Shown: positions 19,863 through 28,887 of the stretch, one piece after another | Position numbering within the stretch: the stretch's first letter is position 1 | Layout: every line of letters begins with the position of its first letter | DNA from: Mycobacterium lentiflavum | Lineage (GTDB): Bacteria > Actinomycetota > Actinomycetes > Mycobacteriales > Mycobacteriaceae | Assembly (NCBI RefSeq): GCF_022374895.2 | Contig: NZ_CP092423.2 | Span: forward strand, 2,480,001-2,544,000 | DNA length: 64,000 nucleotides | Direction: 5' to 3' | The notes under the pieces: generated by a model | Databases searched by the model: none | Told to the model about the DNA's origin: nothing | Seen by the model: the letters and a program-made list of their open reading frames with translations, nothing else | Made by a program: the position numbers and the translations under genes

Positions 19863-20666
19863 TTACCGCGCAGGAGCCGGCTGCAGAAGTGTCTGCAGGT
19901 TCGGCAGTTGCGGCAGCGCCGGCTGCGCGGGTGCCGGCTGAGCTGGCAGCTGCTGCAGCGGGGCTTGCTGCAGCGGTGCCTGCTGGGCGGGTAGCTGCTG
20001 CAGCGGGGCTTGCTGGAGGGGTGCCTGCTGGGTGGGTAGCTGCTGCAGCGGGGCTTGCTGGAGGGGTGCTTGCTGGGTCGGCGGCTGCTGCAGCGGGGCC
20101 TGACCCGGCACTTGCTGGCCCGGGACCTGCTGCGCTGGAGCCGGCTGCGCGGGCAGTTGCTGCAGCGGGACACCGATGACGCGGACCAGGTACGGCGTCA
20201 TGCCGGTCGAACGCACCGGCGAGACCTGCACGACGTCGCCGACCTCGAGCATCTGGTTGTTGCCGAGGTACATCGCGACGCTTTGCGTGCCTTCAGGGCC
20301 GTAGAAGATCATGTCGCCCTTCTGGGCCTGCTGCGGCAGGACCTTCTGGCCGGCCCGGTAGATCGCGCCCGACGACCGCGGCAACCTGATGCCGGCACCG
20401 GCGTAGGCGTACTGCATCAGACCGGAGGCGTCGAAGCCGACGGTGTTGATGCCGGTACCGGTGCCGCGGGAGGGGCCGTTGATACCGCCGCCGGCCCACG
20501 AGAACGGCACGCCGCGCTGCGACAGACCGCGCATCACGACGACGTCGGTGGCCTGCTGGTAGTCCATCGACCGGGCGCCCGGGTCGGCGGCCGCGATCTC
20601 CGGGGCGGCGGCCATCGGGGCCGCCAAGATGGCGAGACCGATGGCAAACGAATAGATGCGCTTCAT
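19863..20666 (-). CDS. ripD: Secreted NlpC/P60-like protein RipD (catalytically inactive) with Q/P-rich repeats
   Basis: A 267-residue exported protein. A signal peptide (residues 1-27, KRIYSFAIGLAILAAPMAAA, cut near AAADP) leads to an NlpC/P60 domain (about 33-165). The catalytic cysteine of the family is alanine here (GFDASGL, A80) and the usual histidine position reads serine (GTQSVAMYLG, S129). Loss of the catalytic residues is known for M. tuberculosis RipD (Rv1566c), which still binds peptidoglycan. Residues 168-267 are a low-complexity tail of APLQQ and LPTQQ units, longer and different from the PVQQA tail I recall in H37Rv. The ATG at 20666 follows a 345-base upstream gap. A terminator-like hairpin follows the gene. 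Confidence 0.93.
   Translation of the reverse strand: MKRIYSFAIGLAILAAPMAAAPEIAAADPGARSMDYQQATDVVVMRGLSQRGVPFSWAGGGINGPSRGTGTGINTVGFDASGLMQYAYAGAGIRLPRSSGAIYRAGQKVLPQQAQKGDMIFYGPEGTQSVAMYLGNNQMLEVGDVVQVSPVRSTGMTPYLVRVIGVPLQQLPAQPAPAQQVPGQQVPGQAPLQQPPTQQAPLQQAPLQQLPTQQAPLQQAPLQQLPAQQAPLQQAPLQQLPAQPAPAQPALPQLPNLQTLLQPAPAR
19866..20165 (-). repeat. Tandem repeats encoding the RipD Q/P/L-rich tail
   Basis: Degenerate tandem units of about 42-45 bases encode variations of QQAPLQQAPLQQLP. On the plus strand the repeated core reads CTGCTGCAGCGGGGCTTG. Such arrays change length by slippage or unequal recombination, so copy number is likely to vary between strains. Confidence 0.8.
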
Positions 20667-21011
20667 TGGAGTTCCAGCCTTCTGTCGGGTTACGGCCTCG
20701 GCTCTGTGGGCGCCGCGACCGCCGTTCGTTGACTCGCGACGACCCCAGTCGGTGTCGGCCGCCGCCTCCTTGCGGGGACGTGAATCAGTCGGTTGGCCCG
20801 TTGAGTCACACCAGTCACTACAGAAACTTTTACAACAGAAATCGCGCCCGGAAAATAGCTGGTGAGGTCGACGAAAGATTTGCCGCTGGACCGTGACCGG
20901 ATGGTGACTGCCGATCCCAAATCTTTATCGGCAGTTGTGATTTCGGTCTCACACCGGCGCCCAGTCGCAACAAGCCGCAACGTCTGACCGCGCGGACGGA
21001 GCAGTTGAGAA
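20667..21011. other. 345-base gene-free region upstream of ripD
   Basis: There is no convincing gene here. The part near ripD is GC-rich and could form a structured leader; the middle (20820-20860) is A+T-richer and may hold the ripD promoter, with a direct repeat of AGTCAC at 20804-20809 and 20813-20818. A perfect 9-base hairpin lies at 20907-20935. I looked for a c-di-AMP (ydaO) riboswitch core, known before some resuscitation and hydrolase genes, and could not recognise one. Confidence 0.5.
20907..20935 (-). terminator. Hairpin after the Rv1567c-like gene, possible terminator or leader element
   Basis: ACTGCCGAT (20907-20915) and ATCGGCAGT (20927-20935) form a perfect 9-bp stem with an 11-base loop, 76 bases downstream of the minus-strand stop at 21012. 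There is no U tract on the minus strand, so it is at best a weak intrinsic terminator and could instead be a regulatory structure. Confidence 0.4.
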
Positions 21012-21503
21012 TCAGTGCCAATAGCGGGCGCTGAACACCGTGAGCGCGTCCCCGATCACGGAGCTCATCAAGATGATCGCGAGCGACAACACCGGCCAGA
21101 AGGACATGTACCAGCCCTTGAGCAGGGAGACGAACGGGCCGATCCCCGCCGCGGCGATCGCGGCCCCGATCCCGCCCCACACCACCGGGTAGATATACAC
21201 GTCGATCTGGAAAGGAACCAGGCCACACGAATCGTCCGAGCACACCTCGCCGAGGAAGCCGTAGAGCCGCGTCGGCCACGTCGTCGCCGTGGCCAGCACG
21301 ACAAGCAGCGCCACCAGGGTGAGCGTAGCGATCAGATCCCAGGGGGCTACCCGGAGCCGAATGACACGCGGCTTGACGTCAGAGTCGTTGTCGCCGTATG
21401 TCATTGGCCGGAAAGTGTCCGACTCGCCGGCCTCGTGAGCCTGCTGTTGGGACTCGGGACGACCGCCGCGATGCGGGTCTTCGAACGGGTACGGCAACGC
21501 CAT
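21012..21503 (-). CDS. Small membrane protein, Rv1567c-like
   Basis: A 163-residue protein with a charged, disordered N terminus (to about residue 50) and three predicted membrane segments: LIATLTLVALLVVLATATTW, VVWGGIGAAIAAAGIGPFV and FWPVLSLAIILMSSVIGDAL. Two cysteines in CSDDSC lie in the first loop and could form a disulphide outside the cell. The position between ripD and bioA matches Rv1567c, which is annotated shorter. The ATG at 21503 is the most upstream start; starts nearer the membrane part are possible. Function unknown. It is divergent from bioA. Confidence 0.72.
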   Translation of the reverse strand: MALPYPFEDPHRGGRPESQQQAHEAGESDTFRPMTYGDNDSDVKPRVIRLRVAPWDLIATLTLVALLVVLATATTWPTRLYGFLGEVCSDDSCGLVPFQIDVYIYPVVWGGIGAAIAAAGIGPFVSLLKGWYMSFWPVLSLAIILMSSVIGDALTVFSARYWH

Positions 21504-21565
21504 GCCGATAGATGCTCCCCGATGGTCGGCTTTTGTGCGAGCCGGCTGCTTTACGCTCGATCTCT

Positions 21566-22882
21566 ATGCCTGCGGCGAGATCCGGGTTGACGCCCGAGCA
21601 AATCAGCGCGATCGACGCCGCTCACCTCTGGCACCCCTACAGCACCATCGGCAGTGAATCCGTTCCTCCCGTGGTGGCCGTCGGCGCCCGCGGCGCCTGG
21701 TTGACGCTGGTCAGAGACGGTAAGCCGGTCGACGTGCTGGACGCGATGAGTTCCTGGTGGACCGCTATCCACGGCCACGGCCACCCGGTGCTGGACGCGG
21801 CGCTGACGGCCCAGCTGAGCTCGATGAACCACGTGATGTTCGGCGGGCTGACCCACGAACCGGCGGCGAGGCTGGCCCAGTTGCTGGTGGAGATCACCCC
21901 GGCCGGTCTGGAGACGGTGTTCTTCAGCGACTCCGGCTCGGTCTCGGTCGAGGTCGCAGTCAAAATGGCGCTGCAGTACTGGCGCAGCCGGGGCCGATTT
22001 CGCAAGCATCGGCTGATGACCTGGCGGGGTGGCTACCACGGCGACACCTTCACGCCGATGAGCGTTTGCGACCCCGACGGCGGCATGCACTCGCTGTGGA
22101 CCGACATCCTGGCCGCCCAGGTGTTCGCCCCGCAGGTGCCCCGCGACTACGACGCTGCCTACAGCGTGGCGTTCGAGGAGCAGTTGACCCGGCACGCGAC
22201 CGAGTTGGCGGCGGTGGTTGTCGAACCCGTGGTCCAGGGCGCCGGTGGGATGCGCTTCCACGACCCCCGCTACCTGCGCGACCTGCGCGAGATCTGCAGC
22301 CGCCACGACGTGCTGCTCATCTTCGACGAGATCGCGACAGGGTTCGGCCGCACCGGCGAGCTGTTCGCCGCCGACCACGCCGGTGTCAGCCCGGACATCA
22401 TGTGCGTCGGCAAGGCGCTGACCGGCGGATACCTCAGCCTGGCCGCCACGTTGTGCACCAATCACATCGCGCACACGATCAGCTCCGGTGAGGCCGGCGC
22501 GTTGATGCACGGCCCGACGTTCATGGCCAACCCGTTGGCCTGTGCGGTCTCGGTGGCCAGCGTCGAGGTGCTGCTGGGCCAGGATTGGCGGTCGCGCGTC
22601 GCCGACATCGCGGCGGGCCTCGCGGCGGGACTCGAGCCGGCCCGGGACCTGCCCGGCGTGGCCGACGTGCGGGTGTGCGGTGCCATCGGCGTCATCGAAT
22701 GCGCCGGGCCGGTCGACCTGGCCGTGGCCACCCCGGCGGCGCTGGATCACGGCATCTGGCTACGCCCGTTCCGCAATCTGATCTACGCGATGCCGCCGTA
22801 CATCTGCGGGCCCGACGAGATCGACCGGATCACCTCGGCGATGGTCGAGGTCAGCCGGCTCACCGGCTCTCGTAGTCTTTAG
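21566..22882 (+). CDS. bioA: Adenosylmethionine-8-amino-7-oxononanoate aminotransferase BioA
   Basis: A 438-residue PLP aminotransferase making 7,8-diaminopelargonate from KAPA with SAM as amino donor, the second committed step of biotin ring assembly. The PLP lysine is K283 in [10 protein letters not shown], the same number I recall for the M. tuberculosis enzyme; [13 protein letters not shown] holds the PLP aspartate, and W64-W65 ([10 protein letters not shown]) line the substrate pocket. The ATG at 21566 is chosen over an upstream in-frame start because it gives the Rv1568 length. It heads the bioA-bioF1-bioD-Rv1571 operon. Confidence 0.97.
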   Translation: MPAARSGLTPEQISAIDAAHLWHPYSTIGSESVPPVVAVGARGAWLTLVRDGKPVDVLDAMSSWWTAIHGHGHPVLDAALTAQLSSMNHVMFGGLTHEPAARLAQLLVEITPAGLETVFFSDSGSVSVEVAVKMALQYWRSRGRFRKHRLMTWRGGYHGDTFTPMSVCDPDGGMHSLWTDILAAQVFAPQVPRDYDAAYSVAFEEQLTRHATELAAVVVEPVVQGAGGMRFHDPRYLRDLREICSRHDVLLIFDEIATGFGRTGELFAADHAGVSPDIMCVGKALTGGYLSLAATLCTNHIAHTISSGEAGALMHGPTFMANPLACAVSVASVEVLLGQDWRSRVADIAAGLAAGLEPARDLPGVADVRVCGAIGVIECAGPVDLAVATPAALDHGIWLRPFRNLIYAMPPYICGPDEIDRITSAMVEVSRLTGSRSL

Positions 22883-22886
22883 GGCT

Positions 22887-24047
22887 ATGAAGGCCACCCA
22901 GCAGGCACCGATCGAGGTTTCCCCGCTGGCCTGGCTGGCGGCGACCGAGCGGCAGCGTCGCGAGGCCGGGCTGCGCCGGTCGCTGCGGCCGCGCCCGGCG
23001 GTTACCACCGAGCTCGACCTGGCGTCCAACGACTACCTCGGCCTGTCGCAGCACCCCGACGCGATCGAAGGCGGCGTCGCGGCGCTGCGGATCTGGGGTG
23101 CCGGCGCCACCGGATCCCGCCTGGTCACCGGCGATACCGAGCTGCACCAGCAGTTCGAGACCGAGCTTGCCGACTACGTCGGCGCCGCCGCCGGCCTGCT
23201 GTTCTCCTCGGGCTACACCGCCAACCTCGGCACGGTCGTCGGCCTGTCCGGCCCGGGCTCGCTGCTGGTTTCCGAGGCCCGATCGCACGCGTCGCTGGTG
23301 GACGCCTGCCGGCTGTCGCGCGCGCGGGTGGTGGTGACGCCGCACCGTGACGTGGATGCCGTCGAGGCGGCCCTGGGCGCCCGCGACGAGGAGCGCGCCG
23401 TCGTCATCACCGAATCGGTCTTCAGCGCCGACGGCGTGCTGGCCCCGCTGCGCGAGCTGCACGAGGTCTGCCGCCGCCACGGCGCGCTGCTGATCGTCGA
23501 CGAGGCACACGGCCTCGGGGTGCGCGGCGGCGGGCGCGGGCTGCTGCACGAGCTGGGACTTGCGGGTGCGCCCGACGTGGTGATGACCACGACGCTGTCC
23601 AAGGCGCTCGGCAGCCAGGGCGGCATGGTGCTGGGACCCGCCGAGGTGCGCGCTCACCTGATCGATGCGGCCCGCCCGTTCATCTTCGACACCGGCCTGG
23701 CTCCGGCCGCCGTCGGTGCCGCGATGGCCGCACTGCACGTGTTGCGTACCGAGCTTTGGCGGCCCGAGGCGGTGTTGCGCCATGCTCGCGAGTTGGCCGA
23801 TGCCTGCGGCGTGTCCGAGACTCCGGAATCGGCGGTGGTATCGGTGGTTCTGGGTGACCCGCAGGTGGCGGTGGCCGCCGCGACCGCCTGCCTCGACGCC
23901 GGGGTGCGGGTGGGCTGCTTCCGGCCGCCCACCGTGCCTGCCGGGACGTCGCGCCTTCGGCTGACCGCGCGGGCGTCGCTCGACGCCGCCGAACTCGAGG
24001 TCGCCCGGCGGGTCTTGACCGATGTCCTTGCCGTGGCGCGCCGTTGA
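22887..24047 (+). CDS. bioF1: 8-amino-7-oxononanoate synthase BioF1
   Basis: A 386-residue alpha-oxoamine synthase condensing pimeloyl-ACP/CoA with alanine to KAPA. The PLP lysine is K239 in [23 protein letters not shown] near the N terminus, [12 protein letters not shown] and [12 protein letters not shown] are family signatures. The ATG at 22887 is four bases after the bioA stop, indicating co-transcription. Its stop TGA overlaps the TTG start of bioD. It matches Rv1569. Confidence 0.97.
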   Translation: MKATQQAPIEVSPLAWLAATERQRREAGLRRSLRPRPAVTTELDLASNDYLGLSQHPDAIEGGVAALRIWGAGATGSRLVTGDTELHQQFETELADYVGAAAGLLFSSGYTANLGTVVGLSGPGSLLVSEARSHASLVDACRLSRARVVVTPHRDVDAVEAALGARDEERAVVITESVFSADGVLAPLRELHEVCRRHGALLIVDEAHGLGVRGGGRGLLHELGLAGAPDVVMTTTLSKALGSQGGMVLGPAEVRAHLIDAARPFIFDTGLAPAAVGAAMAALHVLRTELWRPEAVLRHARELADACGVSETPESAVVSVVLGDPQVAVAAATACLDAGVRVGCFRPPTVPAGTSRLRLTARASLDAAELEVARRVLTDVLAVARR

Positions 24048-24724
24048 CCGTCCTGGCCGTTACGGGTACCGGCACGGGGGTTGGCAAGACGGTCGCCGTC
24101 GCGGCGCTGGCCTGTCACGCGCGTCTGGCCGGGATGGACGTCGCGGTGTGTAAACCCGCGCAGACCGGCACCGAATCCGGCGACGACGACCTCGCCGAGG
24201 TGACTCGGCTGTCCGGGGTGACCGAAACCGCGGGCCTGGCCAGGTATCCGCAGCCGCTGGCGCCCGTGGCCGCCGCCGAGCAGGCCGGGATGCCGCTGCC
24301 GACCCGGGATCAGATGCTGCGGCTCATCCGCGACCTGGACCGCCCCGGCCGGCTCACCCTGGTCGAGGGTGCGGGCGGGCTGCTGGTCGAACTCGCCGCC
24401 GCCGGCGTCACCCTGCGCGATCTCGCCGTCGAGTTAGGTGCCGCGGTGCTGGTCACCGTCACCGCCGAGCTGGGCACGCTGAACCACACCGCGCTAACCC
24501 TGGAATCGATTGCTGGACAAGGGCTTTCCTGCGCCGGTGTGGTGATCGGCAGCTGGCCGTCGCGCCCTACAGAGGTAGAGACGTCGAACCGTTCGGCCCT
24601 GGAGCGGCTGGCGCCGGTGCGGGCCGCGCTGCCCGCGGGGGCCGGCGCGCTGAGCGTCGACGCCTTCGCCACGATGAGCGCCGCGGCATTCGACCGTGAC
24701 TGGGTGAGTGCGCTGGTGCGCTGA
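24044..24724 (+). CDS. bioD: ATP-dependent dethiobiotin synthetase BioD
   Basis: A 226-residue P-loop enzyme that closes the ureido ring of dethiobiotin from DAPA, CO2 and ATP. The P-loop is GTGTGVGKT near residues 6-14, followed by [10 protein letters not shown] (substrate lysine) and [11 protein letters not shown]. The start is TTG at 24044 in a TTGA overlap with the bioF1 stop, a rare start codon supported by the conserved [12 protein letters not shown] terminus. Its own stop overlaps the next start by one base. It matches Rv1570. Confidence 0.95.
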   Translation: MTVLAVTGTGTGVGKTVAVAALACHARLAGMDVAVCKPAQTGTESGDDDLAEVTRLSGVTETAGLARYPQPLAPVAAAEQAGMPLPTRDQMLRLIRDLDRPGRLTLVEGAGGLLVELAAAGVTLRDLAVELGAAVLVTVTAELGTLNHTALTLESIAGQGLSCAGVVIGSWPSRPTEVETSNRSALERLAPVRAALPAGAGALSVDAFATMSAAAFDRDWVSALVR

Positions 24725-25230
24725 TGGTCCATTCGATCGAGCTGGTCTTCGACCGCGACACCGAAGCCGCGGTTCGGCGAATCTGGGACGAGCTGGCCAG
24801 TGCCGGGATTCCCAGCCAGGCCCCGGCCAGCCGGCCGCACGTCACACTTGCTGTCGCGGAGAGCATTTCGGCCGACGTCGACGAGCTGTTGCGTCCGGTG
24901 AGCGCGCGGCTTGCGCTGAGCGCGCTGATCGGCGCGCCGGTGCTGTTCGGCCGCACTAGCGTGGTGTTCGCCCGGTTGCTGGTGCCCAGCGGCGAGCTGC
25001 TGGCGCTGCACGCCGAGGTGCACCGGCTCTGCCGGCCGTATCTGGCGCCCGCACCGATGCCCAACAGCCTGCCCGGCCAGTGGACCGCACACGTCACGCT
25101 GGCGCGCCGGGTCGGCGGCGCCCAGCTGGGGCGGGCGCTGCGGATCGCGGGCCGGCCGTCGCAGATCGAGGGCAGCTTCGCGGGCGTGCGGCGCTGGGAC
25201 GGCAACAAGCGGGTCGAACACCTGCTCTAG
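24724..25230 (+). CDS. 2'-5' RNA ligase/phosphoesterase superfamily protein, Rv1571-like
   Basis: A 168-residue two-histidine (2H) phosphoesterase-like protein with two HxT motifs, RPHVTLA (about residue 38) and TAHVTLAR (about residue 122), the paired active-site histidines of the LigT/2'-5' RNA ligase fold. It overlaps the bioD stop by one base, so it is translated with the biotin genes, though a biotin role is not established. Its stop overlaps the stop of the convergent membrane gene by four bases (CTAG). It matches Rv1571 in place and length. The substrate may be a cyclic phosphodiester but is unknown. Confidence 0.88.
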   Translation: MVHSIELVFDRDTEAAVRRIWDELASAGIPSQAPASRPHVTLAVAESISADVDELLRPVSARLALSALIGAPVLFGRTSVVFARLLVPSGELLALHAEVHRLCRPYLAPAPMPNSLPGQWTAHVTLARRVGGAQLGRALRIAGRPSQIEGSFAGVRRWDGNKRVEHLL

Positions 25231-26579
25231 CCGCCGAAGAGCAGGTACAGGCCGGTGAACGTATAGCCGACCATGACCAGCATCATGGTGAGCTGCCCGG
25301 TGAGCTGATGGCCGGCCGGCAACAGCCGCAACGCCCGGTCATGCGCCGCGATCACCGCGACGATGTGCCCGGTCACCACGCAGGCCACCTTGATTCCGGC
25401 CAGCAACGGCGGATGCTGGCTCAGCACGTAGGCCACCTGTAAACGGGCCAGCCCCAACAGGTTCCAACCATGCCCGAGCGGATCGGCCAGCGCGATCACG
25501 GCCTGCTGCCCGCGCTCCACCAGATAGGAGAGGTAGTGCGCGAAGATGTAGCCCACCACGATCGGGATCAGCGAGTGTGCCAGCTGACCGGGCAGGGCGC
25601 GCCGCTGCTCGCGGTCCACCCCGCCGGTTGCTCGAGCTGCCAGCGAAAAGGTCAGCGCGACAACCGAAACGAAGAACACCAGCCCGGCGGTCCGCAGCGC
25701 CGACGACATCAGCGTCGGGGGAACGTCGTGCGCCAGACGCGAAAGCCGATCGGCGAAGTTGCGCCAGGTCGGCGACGACGAGTAGCTGTCGAACGCCGTC
25801 GACCCGAGCAGCACCGCGAGCATCGCGACCACACCGGGCCGCACCGGCAGCGACGGCAGATGGTCGAACGGATTGCCGATGACGATCTGCCCGTTGGCTT
25901 TTGAGCGCCAAAACGGAGACAGCCGCGACACCGCCATGCTGTACGCGCCGAACGGGTCGACCCTGGCCAGCCAGCGTTGCCCGCACAGCCACGACCCGAC
26001 CAGCAACGCAGACGCGTAGACCAGCAGCCAACACCGCACCCAGGCCGGCGATGCCGAGTTCGGGCTCGCCAACTCCAGCCACACGAAGGCGAACAGTCCG
26101 ACCGCGGCCGGACGGTAGCCCCAGCTCTCGGGGTAGGACAGTCGCGGCCGGCTCAGCCGCTCGGGCACGGCACGTCGCAGCAGCAGGTACACCGTGCGCA
26201 CCGGGGAGATCACTCGCCACACCGGCCCGAACGCCAGCGACAGCGCGACCAGCCCGACCCACAGCAGCACGTAGAACGCCCCGAGCAAGCCGTTGGCCTG
26301 CGTCTGCGGACCAAAGACCCCGGCCAGCACCACCCACACCGCGAAGGCCAGGGCCACACCGGCAACCGTCCAGCGCGTCGCGCGGGCGTCGACCAGCGTC
26401 GTCACCCATACGGGCAGCGGATGGCCCGGCGCCTCCGGGTCGAATCGCGGCCGCCGCCAAGCGAAGGCGACCAGCGCGAACGTGAACGTCAGCGCCCAGG
26501 CGGCGCCGACCATCGCGTACGCATAGGGGACCGGAAGATCGCTCGATCCGCCCAGACCGTGCGCCAGCAGCTGCGTCAC
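25227..26579 (-). CDS. Multi-pass membrane protein resembling FedB-like (fenitrothion hydrolase-annotated) family
   Basis: A 450-residue integral membrane protein with about ten hydrophobic segments. The N terminus AHGLGGSSDLPVP followed by a long helix is typical of actinobacterial proteins often auto-annotated as FedB-like fenitrothion hydrolase; I recognise the pattern but the name says little about the real function. Conserved-looking loops include FGPVWRVISPVRT, WLARVDPFGAYS and SYSSSPTWRNF. The GTG start at 26579 overlaps the stop of the lipoprotein gene by four bases, so it is the last gene of the cluster running from 29067. No equivalent exists here in H37Rv. Confidence 0.72.
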   Translation of the reverse strand: MTQLLAHGLGGSSDLPVPYAYAMVGAAWALTFTFALVAFAWRRPRFDPEAPGHPLPVWVTTLVDARATRWTVAGVALAFAVWVVLAGVFGPQTQANGLLGAFYVLLWVGLVALSLAFGPVWRVISPVRTVYLLLRRAVPERLSRPRLSYPESWGYRPAAVGLFAFVWLELASPNSASPAWVRCWLLVYASALLVGSWLCGQRWLARVDPFGAYSMAVSRLSPFWRSKANGQIVIGNPFDHLPSLPVRPGVVAMLAVLLGSTAFDSYSSSPTWRNFADRLSRLAHDVPPTLMSSALRTAGLVFFVSVVALTFSLAARATGGVDREQRRALPGQLAHSLIPIVVGYIFAHYLSYLVERGQQAVIALADPLGHGWNLLGLARLQVAYVLSQHPPLLAGIKVACVVTGHIVAVIAAHDRALRLLPAGHQLTGQLTMMLVMVGYTFTGLYLLFGG

Positions 26580-26938
26580 GGCTCGACTTGAATCGTCGCT
26601 ATCGTCCGGTCCAGATGGTGGAGTTCCACTTCGACGTTGCCGGGGACGTCGACGCTGAAGCGAAAGCTCTGGTTGGGCTCGGCGGCGACCTGAAACTTGT
26701 GATCAGGCACCGAGTGCACATGCAGTTCATCGGTCGCGTCGCTGGTGACGTGCAGCACGATCGGCTGCTTGACCTTCGCCTGCAACATCGCGTTCGTCGG
26801 GGTGACCTGCTTTTGGAAGATCTTCACGTCGATGTCCAGGGCGCCCGGCGGAGGCTGGCCCTTAGGACCGCCGCAGGCGATCAGGCAGCACATCAGCACC
26901 GTCACCCACGCCGCATTGAGCTTGCCGCGCAACGTCAT
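26576..26938 (-). CDS. Cupredoxin-like lipoprotein
   Basis: A 120-residue exported lipoprotein. The signal sequence ends in lipobox L-I-A-C22, so it is probably anchored outside the membrane. Residues about 33-120 look like a single cupredoxin-type beta-sandwich (DIDVKIFQKQVTP, ELHVHSVPDHKFQVAAEPNQ, FSVDVPGNVEVELHHLDRTI), related to plastocyanin/EfeO-like domains. Candidate metal ligands are H73, H75, H80, H107 and H108; no cysteine ligand of a blue copper site is seen. It lies four bases after the large membrane gene and overlaps the FedB-like gene, so all three are surely co-expressed. A copper-delivery or electron-transfer role is inferred. Confidence 0.75.
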   Translation of the reverse strand: MTLRGKLNAAWVTVLMCCLIACGGPKGQPPPGALDIDVKIFQKQVTPTNAMLQAKVKQPIVLHVTSDATDELHVHSVPDHKFQVAAEPNQSFRFSVDVPGNVEVELHHLDRTIATIQVEP

Positions 26939-26942
26939 CGGC

Positions 26943-28781
26943 TCATGCTGCCCGCGGTAGTGGTTGTTTTTCCTCGACCGGCTCCGGTTCGGACAGCGCA
27001 TCGTTGAGGCGGCCCGCACCCCACGCCAGACCGGTGATGACCAGCAGCGTCAGGACCAGCACGACGAGTGAACCGGCGTTGTACAGCCAGCCGGGAGCGT
27101 TCTGGTCGCGTTCCCGCTGCAGGATGGTGATCTCGTGCACGAACGGCCGGTCGATCGAGGACAGCGCGGGAACCTCGGCCGCGGGAATGGCCTCGTCGGC
27201 CGGCTCGTAGATCGGCACGCCCGTCATCGTGTAGCCGTCCTGAATCCGCAGCAGCGTCTTCCACGATCCCCAGACCGGAACGGGCTGCGTGGACCGGTAG
27301 TGGCCCGGGCCGACTTTCTCGAGCCGGTCGATCACCAAGCCGCGCTGGTTTTCCATGCGGCCCTGCCAGGACAGAATTGTTAGCCAATCCGGTTGCGAGC
27401 CAACGACATCGGGCGGTGTTAGTTGCACATCGGCGGACACCATGCGCTGGCCCGGAGCGCTGGGCAGCTGGGTCAGCGTGACGGCGGCTTTGCCGTGCTC
27501 GGGCACCACGATGTGCAGGCCGTTGGCCACCGCGCCACCGATCACCAGGACGGTGGCCACGACCGTCGAGATGCCGATCCAGCGGTGCGGCAGCCGCTGC
27601 CCGGTCAGCACCATGCCGAACAGCGCCCCGCACATTCCGGAGAGCACCCCCACCGGAACCGCCATGGCCAGGGCCTCGCCCCACATGCTGACCGGCCACG
27701 GGTAGTGGTACACCGCTGCGATCCACAGCGATTCCAGCCCCAGTCCCACCGTCGCCACGCCCAGACCAGCCGCGGCGCCAAAGGCGATGGGGCGCTTGAA
27801 CAACGGGGTCAGCGCCACCAGTTCGACCACCAGCGCCGGGCCCAGGTAGAGGGGGAACCAGTTGATCGGTGCCCCCAGGATGGGGCCCACCAGCACCGCG
27901 ACTGCACCGCGCAGCGCGATAGCGAACAACGCCGCGATGACCGCGGCGCCGCGACCCATCGTGATGCGGGCCGCGGCGGCCGCCAGTGCCGAGGCAAAGG
28001 CGATCATCATCGGCTGCAGGACCAGGCGGAATTGCTCGACACCGAAGTCGTACTCGATTTGGTAGACCGACAGACCGATGAACATTCCGCCGAACGACAG
28101 GTAGCGCAAGAAGGTGATGAACACGCCGTGGGCGACCTCGTCACCCTGCGCGGCCTCGCCTTCGCGCTCCAGCATCAGCACCGCGAACAGCGAGAAGCAA
28201 GCACCGCCAATCATCATCAAATGCGTTGGGCCCCAGAGGGTGACGTCTTGTCCGAAGATGCGGTGCCAAATGTCGTCGAGTGGGAAGCCGATCATCGCGT
28301 AGAGCCCGCAGCCGGCCATTAGCACGCCACCGACCGGTGCGTGCCAGGTGCGGGTGATGCGCACCGCCGCCGGACCGGGCTTGTCGTAGGGGATGACGAT
28401 CGCGATCATGCCGGCCAGGAACACCCCGAACAGGCCGATGATGATGAAGTAGTGCGCCGGGTTGGCCAACGGCCCGGGATCGCGGCCGTTACCGATGTGC
28501 CAGCTGACGTCCCAGATGAAGCCGAACAGGGCGCAGATGATCGACGTCGTGAAGACCAGGACCGGTAGCGCCACCCAATTGGGGCGATGGAATTTCTCGC
28601 CGAGTTTGTCGGCGAGGCGGGTCAGCCAGGTAATGCGATGAGTGCGGTGCGCGTAGCCCACCCACAGCATGATCAACGTGATGACGATCGCGGCCACCGA
28701 CAGACCGATCACCTGGTTGAGTCCGGCTCCGCGAGCCGACGGCTCGGCGAGCAGCGGCAGCCCAGTTGGCACCATTGTCAT
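26943..28781 (-). CDS. Large membrane protein with duplicated DxxWH...PxH motif and YtkA-like outer domain
   Basis: A 612-residue protein with about twelve membrane segments in the first 420 residues. Two matching motifs, D91xxW94H95xxxGxD101-x6-PxH110 and D169xxW172H173xxxGxD179-x5-PxH187, lie in successive loop/helix units, suggesting an internal duplication with metal- or haem-binding histidines. Residues about 430-570 form a soluble extracytoplasmic region (GHYRSTQPVPVWGSWKTLLR) resembling YtkA/FixH-type domains of copper proteins; one more membrane helix follows. GGGAGG precedes ATG 28781, and ATG 28775 is an equally good start. I do not recognise a named family. It is the core of the cluster 25227-29067. 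Confidence 0.75.
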   Translation of the reverse strand: MTMVPTGLPLLAEPSARGAGLNQVIGLSVAAIVITLIMLWVGYAHRTHRITWLTRLADKLGEKFHRPNWVALPVLVFTTSIICALFGFIWDVSWHIGNGRDPGPLANPAHYFIIIGLFGVFLAGMIAIVIPYDKPGPAAVRITRTWHAPVGGVLMAGCGLYAMIGFPLDDIWHRIFGQDVTLWGPTHLMMIGGACFSLFAVLMLEREGEAAQGDEVAHGVFITFLRYLSFGGMFIGLSVYQIEYDFGVEQFRLVLQPMMIAFASALAAAAARITMGRGAAVIAALFAIALRGAVAVLVGPILGAPINWFPLYLGPALVVELVALTPLFKRPIAFGAAAGLGVATVGLGLESLWIAAVYHYPWPVSMWGEALAMAVPVGVLSGMCGALFGMVLTGQRLPHRWIGISTVVATVLVIGGAVANGLHIVVPEHGKAAVTLTQLPSAPGQRMVSADVQLTPPDVVGSQPDWLTILSWQGRMENQRGLVIDRLEKVGPGHYRSTQPVPVWGSWKTLLRIQDGYTMTGVPIYEPADEAIPAAEVPALSSIDRPFVHEITILQRERDQNAPGWLYNAGSLVVLVLTLLVITGLAWGAGRLNDALSEPEPVEEKQPLPRAA

Positions 28782-28869
28782 GTCCTCCCTACAAGCGCCG
28801 GGACGTCCCGGGAGATCCAATCCGACTAGTTGTTACTGGCAGGTAAGTTCACGCAATCCAAGGGGTAAT

Positions 28870-28884
28870 GCCCCGATTCGGGGC
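28870..28884 (-). terminator. Short hairpin between the small membrane gene and the large membrane gene
   Basis: GCCCCG and CGGGGC (28870-28884) form a compact 6-bp stem with a three-base loop, three bases after the minus-strand stop of the 59-residue gene. No U tract follows. It may attenuate transcription or protect the RNA end between the two genes. Confidence 0.35.
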
Positions 28885-28887
28885 GTG

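Noticed and set aside
20667..20830. c-di-AMP (ydaO-type) riboswitch before ripD
   Set aside because: The conserved core sequences of that class could not be found, so only an unspecific structured leader is reported.
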